Origin: an uncultured Clostridia bacterium
GTDB lineage: Bacteria > Bacillota > Clostridia > Christensenellales > UBA3700
Assembly: GCA_947176975.1 (NCBI GenBank)
Contig: CAMWSW010000022.1
Location: 1-9,944 of the forward strand
Direction of reading: 5' to 3'
DNA length: 9,944 nt
Of the stretch, positions 1-7,720 are shown piece after piece. The stretch's first letter is position 1; every line of letters begins with the position of its first letter. Under the pieces are notes generated by a model. It worked only from the letters and a program-made list of their open reading frames with translations, searched no databases and was not told where the DNA came from. Made by a program: the position numbers and the translations under genes.

Positions 1-749
1 ACGTTGAGGAAGGCGTTGCCTATCAATTCGCCCGCATCTCCGAAAGTGCAAATGAATATCAGCATCAATCCCACGGTAAATAAGAACGCACACAGTATCG
101 TCACTATCGTCCATATTGTAAGTCTTTTTTTGCCACGATTTTTTGATGGGACGACGGTCACTAAAAGAAGCGGAGTAAAGTCGCCGAACCACATAAGATA
201 CTTATCTCCCGCGATAGCCAAGTCGCCGGAAATTTTAAAAGGCATAAGGTTTATTGGGTCGAGCTTGATATTGGAAAAAATCAAAAAGAATGCTGTGGCA
301 AAAGCTACTATCCAAAAGAAAATTTGCGCCGACCTTGCCAAAACTTTTCCGCCTTTTTGCGCAATATATATGCACGCCAAAATGAGCGCAAGCGTGACGA
401 ATGCCCAGCTGACGTTGGCGTAAAGAGAAGTTGCGATATACGCTACGCCTTCGCTTCCGCGTACGGTGCATTTTATCACCGAAGATATGAATATAACGAC
501 AGCCAACACGCCTTTGAGCCACTTGGGTATATCTTGTTCGAGAATAGAGCCGTTTTTGGCTATGCCGTACACGACGGTGAGCATCATAATCTCGATTGCA
601 ATCATGAAAGCCATTACCATATAGCTGTTGTTTGACGCGCTCGAGACGAGATATTGCGGGAGCATAACAATTTTGAAAGTGACTATGGATATAAAAGCCA
701 ACAGTAAAAATTGCTCTTCGTATATTTTGTGTTTTTGAATAGTTTCCAT
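1..749 (-). CDS. gerAB: GerAB-type spore germination permease, 3' part outside the window
   Basis: This is the integral membrane subunit of a GerA-type germinant receptor. The family belongs to the amino acid/polyamine permease superfamily and sits in the inner membrane of the spore, where it helps detect small nutrients. I translated 249 residues from the ATG at 749 with no stop before the window edge; family members are usually about 360 residues, so the C-terminal third is missing. Hydrophobic segments lie near residues 13-35, 43-63, 77-93, 113-130, 142-158 and 211-234. The FGDFTPLL stretch near 188-195 is a family-like loop. The start is supported by AGGTG at 754-758, which overlaps the stop codon of the gerAA gene 7 nt upstream, so the two are probably translationally coupled. 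Family assignment rests on topology, residue pattern and position directly after gerAA. The germinant cannot be inferred. Confidence 0.85.
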   Translation of the reverse strand, partial: METIQKHKIYEEQFLLLAFISIVTFKIVMLPQYLVSSASNNSYMVMAFMIAIEIMMLTVVYGIAKNGSILEQDIPKWLKGVLAVVIFISSVIKCTVRGSEGVAYIATSLYANVSWAFVTLALILACIYIAQKGGKVLARSAQIFFWIVAFATAFFLIFSNIKLDPINLMPFKISGDLAIAGDKYLMWFGDFTPLLLVTVVPSKNRGKKRLTIWTIVTILCAFLFTVGLMLIFICTFGDAGELIGNAFLN

Positions 750-753
750 AAGT

Positions 754-758
754 CACCT
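754..758 (-). promoter_or_regulatory. Ribosome binding site of gerAB
   Basis: AGGTG on the minus strand lies 4 nt before the ATG at 749 and overlaps the TAG stop of gerAA (757-759). It decides the start and reading frame of the permease over a longer-looking GTG-initiated frame at 756 that is out of frame with the membrane protein. Confidence 0.7.
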
Positions 759-2235
759 ATTGATTTGATTCGTTGTTTTCCTGTCCGTCGTTTTCGGCTA
801 TTTGGCTGCGCTGACGGGTGCGGTTGTCGGTGGGAACGGAGTAGGGGCGTTCGCCCAATTCCTGTAATTGCGCTTTGATAGGACCGTCTTGCCAATCGTG
901 TATAAGCGAAGGCGCAAATGGCGACATATACGACACGCCGTAGCTGTTGATAGAACACAGATACGCGACGAGTCCCGCCATGCCAAGCAATATGCCCGCA
1001 AGTCCCATCACACCGCCTATTGCCACGAAGGCAAATCGCAGTATGCTTGACGAGTTTATTTCGTCGGGTACGCAATATACGCCAACCGTTGATATAGCCA
1101 CTATTATGACGGCAGATATAGAGAATAATCCTGCCGATACAGCCGCTTCACCAAGGATAATTGCGCCCACTACAGACAGCGCCATACTGACGTATCTCGG
1201 CATACGGATAGACGTTTCGTTGAGTATCTCGAATATCACGAGTACCAGCATCATTTCAAGCGTCGGCGACAGCGGAATATTGGTAATCTGTCCAAGCACC
1301 GATACCAGATATTTGATAGGGAAGAGTTGATATTGATGCTCCTGCAAAGCTACGTAAATGCCAGGCATAAGAATGGAGAATATCAATGCAAAAAGTCTTA
1401 TTATACGCACCGAAGTTGCGCGATAACTCTTGATATAGTAATCTTCGCTCATTTGGAAGTTTTCGTACATCAAAAATGGCAAAGTGAGGACCGAAGGCGA
1501 TCCGTCTACCAATATTGCCACTCTTCCTTCAAGCATTTTACCCGTCACGGTATCGGGCTTTTCGCTCGAGCCGACGTGAGAAAAGAGGGAAAATTTGTTT
1601 TCTTCGAGGTATCTTGCGATATAGGACGATTCGATTACGCCGTCGATTGTTATGCCCTCGATTTGCGTCTTGATTCTCTTGACGATTTGCGGGTCTGCTA
1701 CGCCGTCGATAAAGCCTATTGCCACTTTGGTCTGCGTGTATTTGCCCACGCTCAACATCTCAAAAGTCAGCTTTGGCGTGGCAAGTCTTCGACGTATCAA
1801 AAACATATTGGTTTTTAGGTCTTCGATAAAACCTTCGCGCGGTCCTCGGAGTACCGTCGATACGGGCGGTTCGGCGACAGCGCGCACTTGATATTTCTTT
1901 TCACTGTATTTAAAATAACTTTCTGCGCCGTCGGCAAGCAAGATAATTTCGCCTGCAGAAATCTCTTCGATGACTTTTGCAAAGTCCGTCAATTCTTCAA
2001 TCGGCGTAGTCATTTGCGTATTTTGATTGAGCAAGCTAATGCTCACTTGCATATCGCCTTGCAAATCTTTGAGGGGTGACAAAATATTGTCCTCAAAGAG
2101 CAGAGTATCTATATATCCGTCGATATAAAAGAAACACGCGTTTTTCCCGCAAATCGTCAACTCGATTTTTCTCAAGTCGCACGTTCCGCCGAACTCGGCA
2201 GTTATTTTGTTGTATTCGTCTTGGTAGTTTAGCAT
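757..2235 (-). CDS. gerAA: GerAA-type spore germination protein
   Basis: This is the A subunit of a GerA-family germinant receptor, which acts with B and C subunits in the spore inner membrane to trigger germination. The 492 residues match the family's usual 450-550. Residues 1 to about 275 form the soluble N-terminal region. It contains the family motif GPREGFIEDL at 131-140 followed by an LIRRRL segment, and PFLMYENFQMSEDYY at 253-267. The C-terminal half holds hydrophobic segments near 278-298, 325-337, 350-390 and 401-427, including the ILGEAAVSAGL stretch at 359-369. The last 30 residues are hydrophilic. The ATG at 2235 follows an in-frame TAA at 2244-2246, so it is the first possible ATG, and the N-terminus fits the family. 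The only purine-rich site, GGAG at 2258-2261, is 22 nt away, too far for a normal ribosome binding site. The gerAB gene follows 7 nt downstream. I recognise no sigma-G promoter, although family operons are normally expressed in the forespore. Confidence 0.92.
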   Translation of the reverse strand: MLNYQDEYNKITAEFGGTCDLRKIELTICGKNACFFYIDGYIDTLLFEDNILSPLKDLQGDMQVSISLLNQNTQMTTPIEELTDFAKVIEEISAGEIILLADGAESYFKYSEKKYQVRAVAEPPVSTVLRGPREGFIEDLKTNMFLIRRRLATPKLTFEMLSVGKYTQTKVAIGFIDGVADPQIVKRIKTQIEGITIDGVIESSYIARYLEENKFSLFSHVGSSEKPDTVTGKMLEGRVAILVDGSPSVLTLPFLMYENFQMSEDYYIKSYRATSVRIIRLFALIFSILMPGIYVALQEHQYQLFPIKYLVSVLGQITNIPLSPTLEMMLVLVIFEILNETSIRMPRYVSMALSVVGAIILGEAAVSAGLFSISAVIIVAISTVGVYCVPDEINSSSILRFAFVAIGGVMGLAGILLGMAGLVAYLCSINSYGVSYMSPFAPSLIHDWQDGPIKAQLQELGERPYSVPTDNRTRQRSQIAENDGQENNESNQ

Positions 2236-2265
2236 ATATTTGATTTATTGCTTATTTCTCCAATT

Positions 2266-2430
2266 TTATACATAGTACTTGACGAGCGCGTATATCGGCA
2301 CGCCTTCCGCCCTAACGACTATGACGCCCTCGGGGTCACGTACGACTAGTACGCTCACCGCTCGGTTGCCGTCGCACGGACGAAAATCACACCAATCTCC
2401 GCGCTCGCGTGACGCTTTGAAGTAATTAAA
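2266..2430 (-). pseudogene. ATG-less open frame, possible gene remnant
   Basis: A minus-strand frame is open for 54 codons from 2430 to a TAA at 2266-2268; the open stretch itself reaches back to 2481. It has no ATG or TTG. The only conventional start is a GTG at codon 25 with no ribosome binding site. The second half reads like a beta-hairpin-rich protein end: VLVVRDPEGVIVVRAEGVP at residues 27-45, then IYALVKYYV. Codon choice resembles the neighbouring genes but the DNA is richer in G+C. I do not recognise a family. It could be the tail of a decayed or truncated gene, or a chance open frame, because stops are rarer in G+C-rich DNA. The frame crosses the terminator hairpin, which argues against a functional gene starting further upstream. 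Confidence 0.25.
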
Positions 2431-2459
2431 AAATGCGTATCGTTGTGATACGCATTTTT
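2425..2459 (-). terminator. Rho-independent terminator after the beta-mannosidase gene
   Basis: A perfect 13-bp stem pairs 2447-2459 with 2429-2441 around a 5-nt loop. Read on the minus strand, the right arm ends in a run of six T, then AATTA. It begins 18 nt after the TAG stop of the mannosidase gene. The stem mirrors to five T on the plus strand, so weak bidirectional action is possible. Confidence 0.88.
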
Positions 2460-2477
2460 GATATAATTTTGTCGTTA

Positions 2478-4997
2478 CTATTTATCGAAGGTTCTTGCGA
2501 TATAATTTGCAAGATTGGTGGGATTCCAGAAGATTGCGCCCTTGTCCATTTTATCGCGGAGAGCGGAGTGCTTTTTCCCTACGTTGCACAGCGAACGCAT
2601 TGATATTTTTTCTTTTACGCTATCCAGAGTTTCGCCCTTTGGCAATTCAAATGTCACCGTCTTGGTTTGCATTGGCATCATATCGAAAAAGTTGTCGGAG
2701 AGCATAGTGTTGTAACCCTTGAGCCTTATCTCAACGAAACGCGCGTAATCCGATGAAGTAATATCCATTTTGACTACGTTGTCTTCAAGAGAGAAGTCGC
2801 AAGTCAGTTGGGTCTTTGGCAATTTGACTTTGTTTTCGTTGGTGAGAGGCAAGGTTTCTTGACAAATTATATTGCCATCGTCGTCATACGCTACAGCGTA
2901 TACGTAGCAGTGCTTTTCTTTGCGTTTTTGCAATATTGATTTCAAATCGAGTTTTGCCACTTGTCCCACTTTTTCTTCTTCCATTTCCACGGTGTTGACG
3001 AGGTTGTGCAATACTTCGCCGCCGTAGGTCATGACTCCGCATTTTATCTTTGTCTTGAGAAGAGTATCGCCGTCGTGGACGAGCAGCACGTTCATAACGT
3101 CGTCCTGTCTTTGGAATACCAATATAGTATTTTGGTTAAATCTTTTTGCGCAGTATTGCAAAGCTTTCATATTGCCGTAATAGTCCATACCCGACCAAGA
3201 ATTGACGCCCCAGCAGTCGTTGTATTGCCAATACAGCGCGCCGTGACAGCGGGGATTTATTCTCCAGCCTTCCGTAGCGTTTTTAATACAAATAGCTTGC
3301 GTAAGTTGCGACAGATATACCGTATCTTCAAAGCGTTTGGGCGACCAGAACTTTGAGAGCATATAATACTTTATTTTGCCGTTTCCGCCGATACATTTTT
3401 GGTGCGCTTTTGCCAATGCGCAATGCACGCTTGTGTATTCGTGTCCGTCTGCAAATTCTTCGATTGCGTTGAGCGACGGGAGCGATTCGATACCGAATTC
3501 ACTGCAAAATCTCGTAGGCATACCCTTGTAGTACTCGAGTTTTCTCAAGCCGTGCCATACGTGCCACAGGTGAGTGTCGCCCTTGTCGCAACTGTTGATA
3601 TTTTTCATATATTCTCCGCTTGAAGGAGTGCAAGCCCAATACGGCGTGTTTTCATCAAGCGGGGCAAGATGTTCGGGAAGGATTTGATAGAAAAACTTTC
3701 CGCAATTCTTAATTACCTCTTGTCGATTCAGCCAACCCATAGACATCGATTCTATCTCGTTGTTGCCCGCCCAAAGACACAGGCAAGCGTGATTCTTGAG
3801 TCTCAACACGTTGTCTTCGACTTCGGCAAGCACTTCTTCCAAGAACTCTTCATCGTTGAAAGGATAAGGCTGGCAGGCAAAGTTGAAATCTTGCCATATG
3901 AGTAAACCGAGCTTGTCGCACATATCGTAGAATCTGTCGCTTTCATAATATCCGCCGCCCCAGACCCTTATCATGTTCATATTGCACGCTTTTGCTTTAT
4001 AGAGCAAGTCGTATAGTCTTTCGTCGCTTACGTTGTTGATAAAGCTGTCGGCGGGAACCCAATTCGCGCCTCTTGCAAATATCTTTTTGCCATTGACGTA
4101 GAAGCAGAAATTGCGTCCTATCTCGTCGGGTTGATTGTCGAGCGTAATCGTACGCAAGCCTATTTTTTGCGACTTTTGCGCAATCAATTTATCTCCTTGA
4201 TACACCTTTACGTCAAGGTCGTACAAGGGTTGCTCTCCCATATTGTTGCACCACCAAATACGCGGATTTTCCACTTTGAGCGTTGCAATCTCGCCCGTAG
4301 CAGAGCATACCTCTTGTCCCTCAAATGACAAAGTATATTCTATAGTTAAGCCGTCGGCTTGATTTGACAAATACGTCTTCAAATCTATATCTACTTGATT
4401 TTCCGAGTGAGTTTGTTTGATATCCAGTCGGGTAATTTTGCATACGTCGTAACACCTGATAAAACAGTTCCCCGAAATACCGCAGGTCAGCAAATGCGGA
4501 CCCCAGTCCCAGCCGAAATGGTAAGGGCTTTTGCGGATATGGCAAGAGCCCGCTTCGCCCATAGTGCTGTTGGGTAAACTGTTTTTCTGATGCTTGTTGG
4601 CGATATATAGAAGAGGAGAGCGGAATAACACTCTTATAGAGTTTTCTCCCTCTTTGAGCAAGTCTTTGATATTCCATGCGTAACGCCTATTGATATTCTT
4701 CGTGTTTGCGACAAGCTTTTCATTGACGTATACCTCCGCTAATGTGTCTAGCATATAGCAATTGAGTTCCACGTACTGATATTCAAGCGCTTGTCTGTCT
4801 ATTTGAAAAGTTCTCGAATACTCCCAATCTGCCCGTCCTACCCATTGGACGAGTTCTTCGTTGAGACCTATAAGCGGATTGTGGATTACGTCGTTTGTCT
4901 GCAAGTCGGTAAAGACGTCGCCGGGCACTTTTGCCGTATAAATCTTGTCGTTGCCGACCATTCTGAGCGACCATTGTCCGTTGAGTTTAATTTCCAT
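2478..4997 (-). CDS. Beta-mannosidase, glycoside hydrolase family 2
   Basis: This enzyme hydrolyses terminal beta-linked mannose from mannooligosaccharides or glycan fragments with retention of configuration. The 839 residues match bacterial GH2 beta-mannosidases. Residues 1 to about 190 are the sugar-binding-like N-terminal domain, with WVGRADWEY at 52-60 and HFGWDWGP at 160-167, a hallmark of this GH2 branch. An immunoglobulin-like domain follows to about 300, and the barrel domain starts near GANWVPADSF at 310-319. Further barrel motifs are IRVWGGGYYESDRFYD at 343-358 and LIWQDFNFACQPYPF at 366-380. The predicted acid/base is Glu414 in WAGNNE (409-414), and the predicted nucleophile is Glu500 in CSEFG (498-502). 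LYWQYNDCWG at 588-597 completes the pocket. There is no signal peptide, so it acts in the cytoplasm on imported oligosaccharides. The ATG at 4997 is fixed by AGGAGG at 5002-5007. The gene has its own promoter and terminator and appears monocistronic. Beta-galactosidase or glucuronidase activity is less likely given these motifs. Confidence 0.93.
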   Translation of the reverse strand: MEIKLNGQWSLRMVGNDKIYTAKVPGDVFTDLQTNDVIHNPLIGLNEELVQWVGRADWEYSRTFQIDRQALEYQYVELNCYMLDTLAEVYVNEKLVANTKNINRRYAWNIKDLLKEGENSIRVLFRSPLLYIANKHQKNSLPNSTMGEAGSCHIRKSPYHFGWDWGPHLLTCGISGNCFIRCYDVCKITRLDIKQTHSENQVDIDLKTYLSNQADGLTIEYTLSFEGQEVCSATGEIATLKVENPRIWWCNNMGEQPLYDLDVKVYQGDKLIAQKSQKIGLRTITLDNQPDEIGRNFCFYVNGKKIFARGANWVPADSFINNVSDERLYDLLYKAKACNMNMIRVWGGGYYESDRFYDMCDKLGLLIWQDFNFACQPYPFNDEEFLEEVLAEVEDNVLRLKNHACLCLWAGNNEIESMSMGWLNRQEVIKNCGKFFYQILPEHLAPLDENTPYWACTPSSGEYMKNINSCDKGDTHLWHVWHGLRKLEYYKGMPTRFCSEFGIESLPSLNAIEEFADGHEYTSVHCALAKAHQKCIGGNGKIKYYMLSKFWSPKRFEDTVYLSQLTQAICIKNATEGWRINPRCHGALYWQYNDCWGVNSWSGMDYYGNMKALQYCAKRFNQNTILVFQRQDDVMNVLLVHDGDTLLKTKIKCGVMTYGGEVLHNLVNTVEMEEEKVGQVAKLDLKSILQKRKEKHCYVYAVAYDDDGNIICQETLPLTNENKVKLPKTQLTCDFSLEDNVVKMDITSSDYARFVEIRLKGYNTMLSDNFFDMMPMQTKTVTFELPKGETLDSVKEKISMRSLCNVGKKHSALRDKMDKGAIFWNPTNLANYIARTFDK

Positions 4998-5017
4998 AAT
5001 TCCTCCTAATTAAATCT

Positions 5018-5047
5018 ATTATAGCATTTCAACGCATTTGAAGTCAA
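5018..5047 (-). promoter_or_regulatory. Sigma-A-type promoter of the beta-mannosidase gene
   Basis: On the minus strand, TTGACT (5042-5047) and a perfect TATAAT (5018-5023) are separated by 18 bp. Initiation would fall near 5011, leaving a short leader that carries AGGAGG at 5002-5007. The -35 begins 9 bp past the stop codon of pcrA. I see no terminator between the two genes, so some read-through from the upstream operon is possible. Confidence 0.85.
5028..5042. promoter_or_regulatory. Palindrome in the promoter spacer, possible operator
   Basis: TTCAA-N5-TTGAA (loop CGCAT on the plus strand) lies almost entirely in the 18-bp spacer of the mannosidase promoter and touches the -35 box by one base. 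The position suits a repressor that blocks RNA polymerase. A 5-bp half-site can arise by chance, and no regulator gene for it is visible here. Confidence 0.3.
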
Positions 5048-5056
5048 TACGAGTTT

Positions 5057-7453
5057 TTAATCCTCTTCATCTGCCAATGCCAAATCCGCTTCTACGTCGT
5101 ATTCCAAAAGGCATCCGTTGATTTTGTCAATGAGTTTTGTATCCGATAATATCTTGTAGTCGTCGGGATTGTCAACTGCCAGTACCAAGATTTCGTCGTC
5201 AATATACGGCTCTATTATTTCATCGAATTCTTCTGGTAAATCTATTTTGTTTTCGCGCATTACTTGCACCGCGAACTCAAAAACTTTGTCGGGGCAGTTG
5301 CAATAATCAATTATCTTTGCTTGCGTGGAAAGCGTCCTTTCCTTGTCTTTGAATTTGATTTTAAGTCCCTGCTTCGTTACTTGCAATATCTTGCCTTTGC
5401 CAAAGATATTGTGAAGTATTATATCGTTTTGTTTAAGCGGCGCTTCTACTTTCTCGGGCTCGAGAGCGCGAAGCCTTTTTTCGCTTATTGCGATATAGTT
5501 CTTTGCATACTCGATAAATTCTTGATTGAGCTGTCCTTGGCGCTTAATAAGAGATGGCGAGATATCGAAGATAAATCGGGAAGGGATGAGTTGGTTGTCG
5601 TTGTTATAACCCGCCGCGTCGGACAAAAACAATTCTGATTGCGCTCTCGTATAGGCTACGTAAGCTATGCGACGCTCTTCTTCCATTTCCGCAAGCGTTC
5701 TGACCTTTGTCGAAGGGAATATGCCTTCGTTGAGTCCGCACACGAACACGTAGGGAAATTCCAATCCTTTGGCGGTATGTACCGTCATCATTTTTACGGT
5801 ATCCTGTCTTTCCGTCTTATCGGTGTCGGTGAGAAGCGATAAGTCGTTGAGATAATCTGCCAAACTGACTTTTTCGCCTGCGGTATCGACGTATTCCTTT
5901 ATCGAATTTTTCAAATCGTTGAGATTTTCAAGACGCTCGGAATTGCCGTCAAGCATGATGGATTGTTCAAGACCGCTTGATTTGAGCACGCTGTCCAAAA
6001 GGTCGGCGGGATTCAAAGATTGAATTTTGCTTTTGCCGTCTTCTATTATATGTATATACTCCTTGGCTTTGCCGAAATCCGCATTGGAGGAGAGGACTTT
6101 CAAAGCTTCGTACAAGCTTACGTCGTTGGCTTTTGCGTAATTATCTATCAATTGTTTTTTCTTTTTGCCTATACCGCGCGCAGGGGTATTGTAAGTCCTT
6201 TCAAAAGATATATCGTCGGCAAATGCCAACATTCTCAAATAACTCAAAGCCGTTTTGATTTCCCAGCGTTGATAGAATTTATACCCGCTGTAAAGCGCGT
6301 AGGGAATATGTTTGCGCATAAGAGCTTCTTCGATATTTCGCGAATAGGTATTGGCTCTGTATAATATGGCGATATCGTTGAGAGACGCTCCGCCTTCCTG
6401 CAATTTCAGTATTTGCTCTGTTATCCAATCGCTTTCGTCTTTAATATCCTTTGCGTGATAATACTGCGGAATCGCCCAACTTGATCTGACGGGCGACAAA
6501 TCTTTTTCTATTCTTTTTGTGTTGTGCTTGATGAGCGAATTACTTACGTTGAGAATTTCCGGTGAAGAGCGATAATTCTTGGTAAGCAAAATTGTCTTTG
6601 CAGATGGGAAGTCTGAACTGAAACCCAAAAAGATGTCTACGTCGGCTCCGCGCCAAGAATATATGGTTTGGTCGGGATCGCCTACGATAAAGAGATTCTT
6701 ATGTTTGTCGGATAGAATTTTCACCAATTCGTATTGACGCATACTCACGTCTTGGAATTCGTCTACCTGTATGTATTCAAAGTGGTCTTGCCATTTTTCC
6801 TTGACTATTTGATTTATGGAGAAGAGATAAAGCGTAAAGGATATCAAATCGTCGAAATCAAGATAGTAATTCTTGCGTTGTTCGACGAGATATTTTTTGA
6901 TTACGAAATCTATTGACGTACGCAATTGCCAATCCGATAATCCGTCGGGCTCGACTTTGTTTTCAGGGTCGGTCAAAAAAGATACGTACTCGTGGTGGGT
7001 CTTGTACCAACTGATAGCGTTTAAGCACTTTTTGTAGGAGAAGTCTTTGACTGTCAAATCATTTTCTTTATAGATTTTCTCAAGAAGCGTCTTTTGGTCG
7101 TCTTCGTCCAATATAATGAAATTGGACGGATAGGAAAGGTGAGTGATTTCTTCCTTTAATATTTTGTGGCAAGCTCCGTGAAAAGTCATAATCCAATTGC
7201 CGTTTTCGTCGGGCAAATATTTTTGGATACGCGACTTCATTTCTTTTGCGGCTTTATTGGTGAATGTGACGGACAAAATATTATCTATGGCAATGTCAAG
7301 CACCTTTGCCAAATATACGTAGCGCGTCGTGAGGACTTTGGTTTTACCGCTGCCTGCTCCAGCGACGACTCTGACGTAGCCTTCCGTGGTTTTGATGGCT
7401 TGCTTTTGTTCTTCATTGAGATTTTTCAATAAATTTTCCGTTAAAGATATCAT
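5057..7453 (-). CDS. pcrA: PcrA/UvrD-type superfamily 1A DNA helicase
   Basis: This is a 3'-to-5' ATP-dependent DNA helicase; family members act in nucleotide excision repair, rolling-circle replication and removal of recombinase or stalled polymerase. Motifs appear in order: Q motif LNEEQ at 12-16, Walker A GAGSGKT at 32-38, Ia SVTFTNKAAKEM at 61-72, II VDEFQD at 230-235, III GDPDQTIYSWRGA at 258-270, IV LTKNYRSSPEI at 290-300, V TVHTAKGLEFPYVFVCGLNEG at 557-577 (key residues H559 and G563), and VI EEERRIAYVAYTRAQ at 591-605. A Tudor-like segment with FGKGKILQV lies at about 676-717; this C-terminal module contacts RNA polymerase in characterised PcrA and UvrD. At 798 residues it is longer than usual (about 720-750), because an acidic tail follows the Tudor segment. 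The ATG overlaps the TGA of the yerC-like gene by 4 nt, and no good ribosome binding site precedes it, so translation is probably coupled. Rep is a less likely identity because of the Tudor-like end. Confidence 0.93.
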   Translation of the reverse strand: MISLTENLLKNLNEEQKQAIKTTEGYVRVVAGAGSGKTKVLTTRYVYLAKVLDIAIDNILSVTFTNKAAKEMKSRIQKYLPDENGNWIMTFHGACHKILKEEITHLSYPSNFIILDEDDQKTLLEKIYKENDLTVKDFSYKKCLNAISWYKTHHEYVSFLTDPENKVEPDGLSDWQLRTSIDFVIKKYLVEQRKNYYLDFDDLISFTLYLFSINQIVKEKWQDHFEYIQVDEFQDVSMRQYELVKILSDKHKNLFIVGDPDQTIYSWRGADVDIFLGFSSDFPSAKTILLTKNYRSSPEILNVSNSLIKHNTKRIEKDLSPVRSSWAIPQYYHAKDIKDESDWITEQILKLQEGGASLNDIAILYRANTYSRNIEEALMRKHIPYALYSGYKFYQRWEIKTALSYLRMLAFADDISFERTYNTPARGIGKKKKQLIDNYAKANDVSLYEALKVLSSNADFGKAKEYIHIIEDGKSKIQSLNPADLLDSVLKSSGLEQSIMLDGNSERLENLNDLKNSIKEYVDTAGEKVSLADYLNDLSLLTDTDKTERQDTVKMMTVHTAKGLEFPYVFVCGLNEGIFPSTKVRTLAEMEEERRIAYVAYTRAQSELFLSDAAGYNNDNQLIPSRFIFDISPSLIKRQGQLNQEFIEYAKNYIAISEKRLRALEPEKVEAPLKQNDIILHNIFGKGKILQVTKQGLKIKFKDKERTLSTQAKIIDYCNCPDKVFEFAVQVMRENKIDLPEEFDEIIEPYIDDEILVLAVDNPDDYKILSDTKLIDKINGCLLEYDVEADLALADEED

Positions 7454-7719
7454 ATAAACTTTTTGTATCCCTCTCCGTATTGCAATGCTCTCGATACTCT
7501 TGACAGCGTTGCCGAAGAGATATTGGTTTGCTCAATGACTTGATTGTACGTCATTCCTTGCTTGAGGAGCAGGGCAGACTCGATACGCTGCGCCATTTGC
7601 TCTATTTCCTTATTGGTGCACAGGTCTTGAAAAAAGAGCTTGCACTCCTCGGGAGTGGAGAGTTTTGAGATTACCAAATATAGTTTTGCTATCATTTCAT
7701 TCATATGGTCAGCTTTCAT
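7450..7719 (-). CDS. yerC: YerC/YecD family TrpR-like DNA-binding protein
   Basis: This is an 89-residue, all-helical protein of the TrpR superfamily and is expected to bind DNA as a dimer. Residues 1-50 hold the helical core, with LSTPEECKLFFQDLCTNKEI at 20-39, a pattern typical of this group. A helix-turn-helix occupies about 56-78 (MTYNQVIEQTNISSATLSRV), with SSATLSR as the recognition helix. The ATG at 7719 is chosen over Met6 because GAGG at 7726-7729 lies 6 nt upstream. It starts 1 nt after the ATPase stop and overlaps pcrA by 4 nt. In Bacillus subtilis, yerC lies close upstream of the pcrB-pcrA genes, so this neighbourhood is partly conserved; pcrB is absent here. Its regulatory targets are not known to me, and tryptophan binding should not be assumed. 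Confidence 0.85.
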   Translation of the reverse strand: MKADHMNEMIAKLYLVISKLSTPEECKLFFQDLCTNKEIEQMAQRIESALLLKQGMTYNQVIEQTNISSATLSRVSRALQYGEGYKKFI

Positions 7720-7720
7720 A

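Larger units (their letters stand above)
2236..2477. other. Intergenic region between the mannosidase gene and gerAA
   Basis: This 242-nt gap contains the terminator of the upstream gene (2425-2459), a G+C-rich stretch of about 61% over 2281-2400, and a minus-strand open frame without ATG. It ends in a roughly 30-nt A+T-rich leader before gerAA. A TATAAA on the minus strand near 2265-2270 has no convincing -35 partner, and I see no clear sigma-G-type promoter. A short inverted repeat, CGTAC-N5-GTACG at 2339-2353, is too small to interpret. Confidence 0.6.

Noticed and set aside
235..756. A 173-codon minus-strand frame starting at GTG 756
   Set aside because: It is out of frame with the membrane protein read from the ATG at 749, is rich in Arg, His and Tyr with no family resemblance, and is a shadow of gerAB.
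947..1330. Plus-strand open frame of 127 codons opposite gerAA
   Set aside because: It lies antisense to a well-supported gene, matches no family and has no promoter or ribosome binding site; other plus-strand frames (for example 2961-3356 and 8382-8774) fail for the same reasons.
2258..2280. TATAAA near 2265-2270 as a gerA operon promoter
   Set aside because: No acceptable -35 element lies 16-18 bp upstream, and it does not fit a sigma-G -10 pattern.
2339..2353. CGTAC-N5-GTACG inverted repeat
   Set aside because: It is short, has no nearby promoter or second copy, and is likely chance in G+C-rich DNA.
5028..5042. The TTCAA/TTGAA inverted repeat as a terminator for pcrA
   Set aside because: The stem is only 5 bp, has no following T-run, and lies inside the next gene's promoter.
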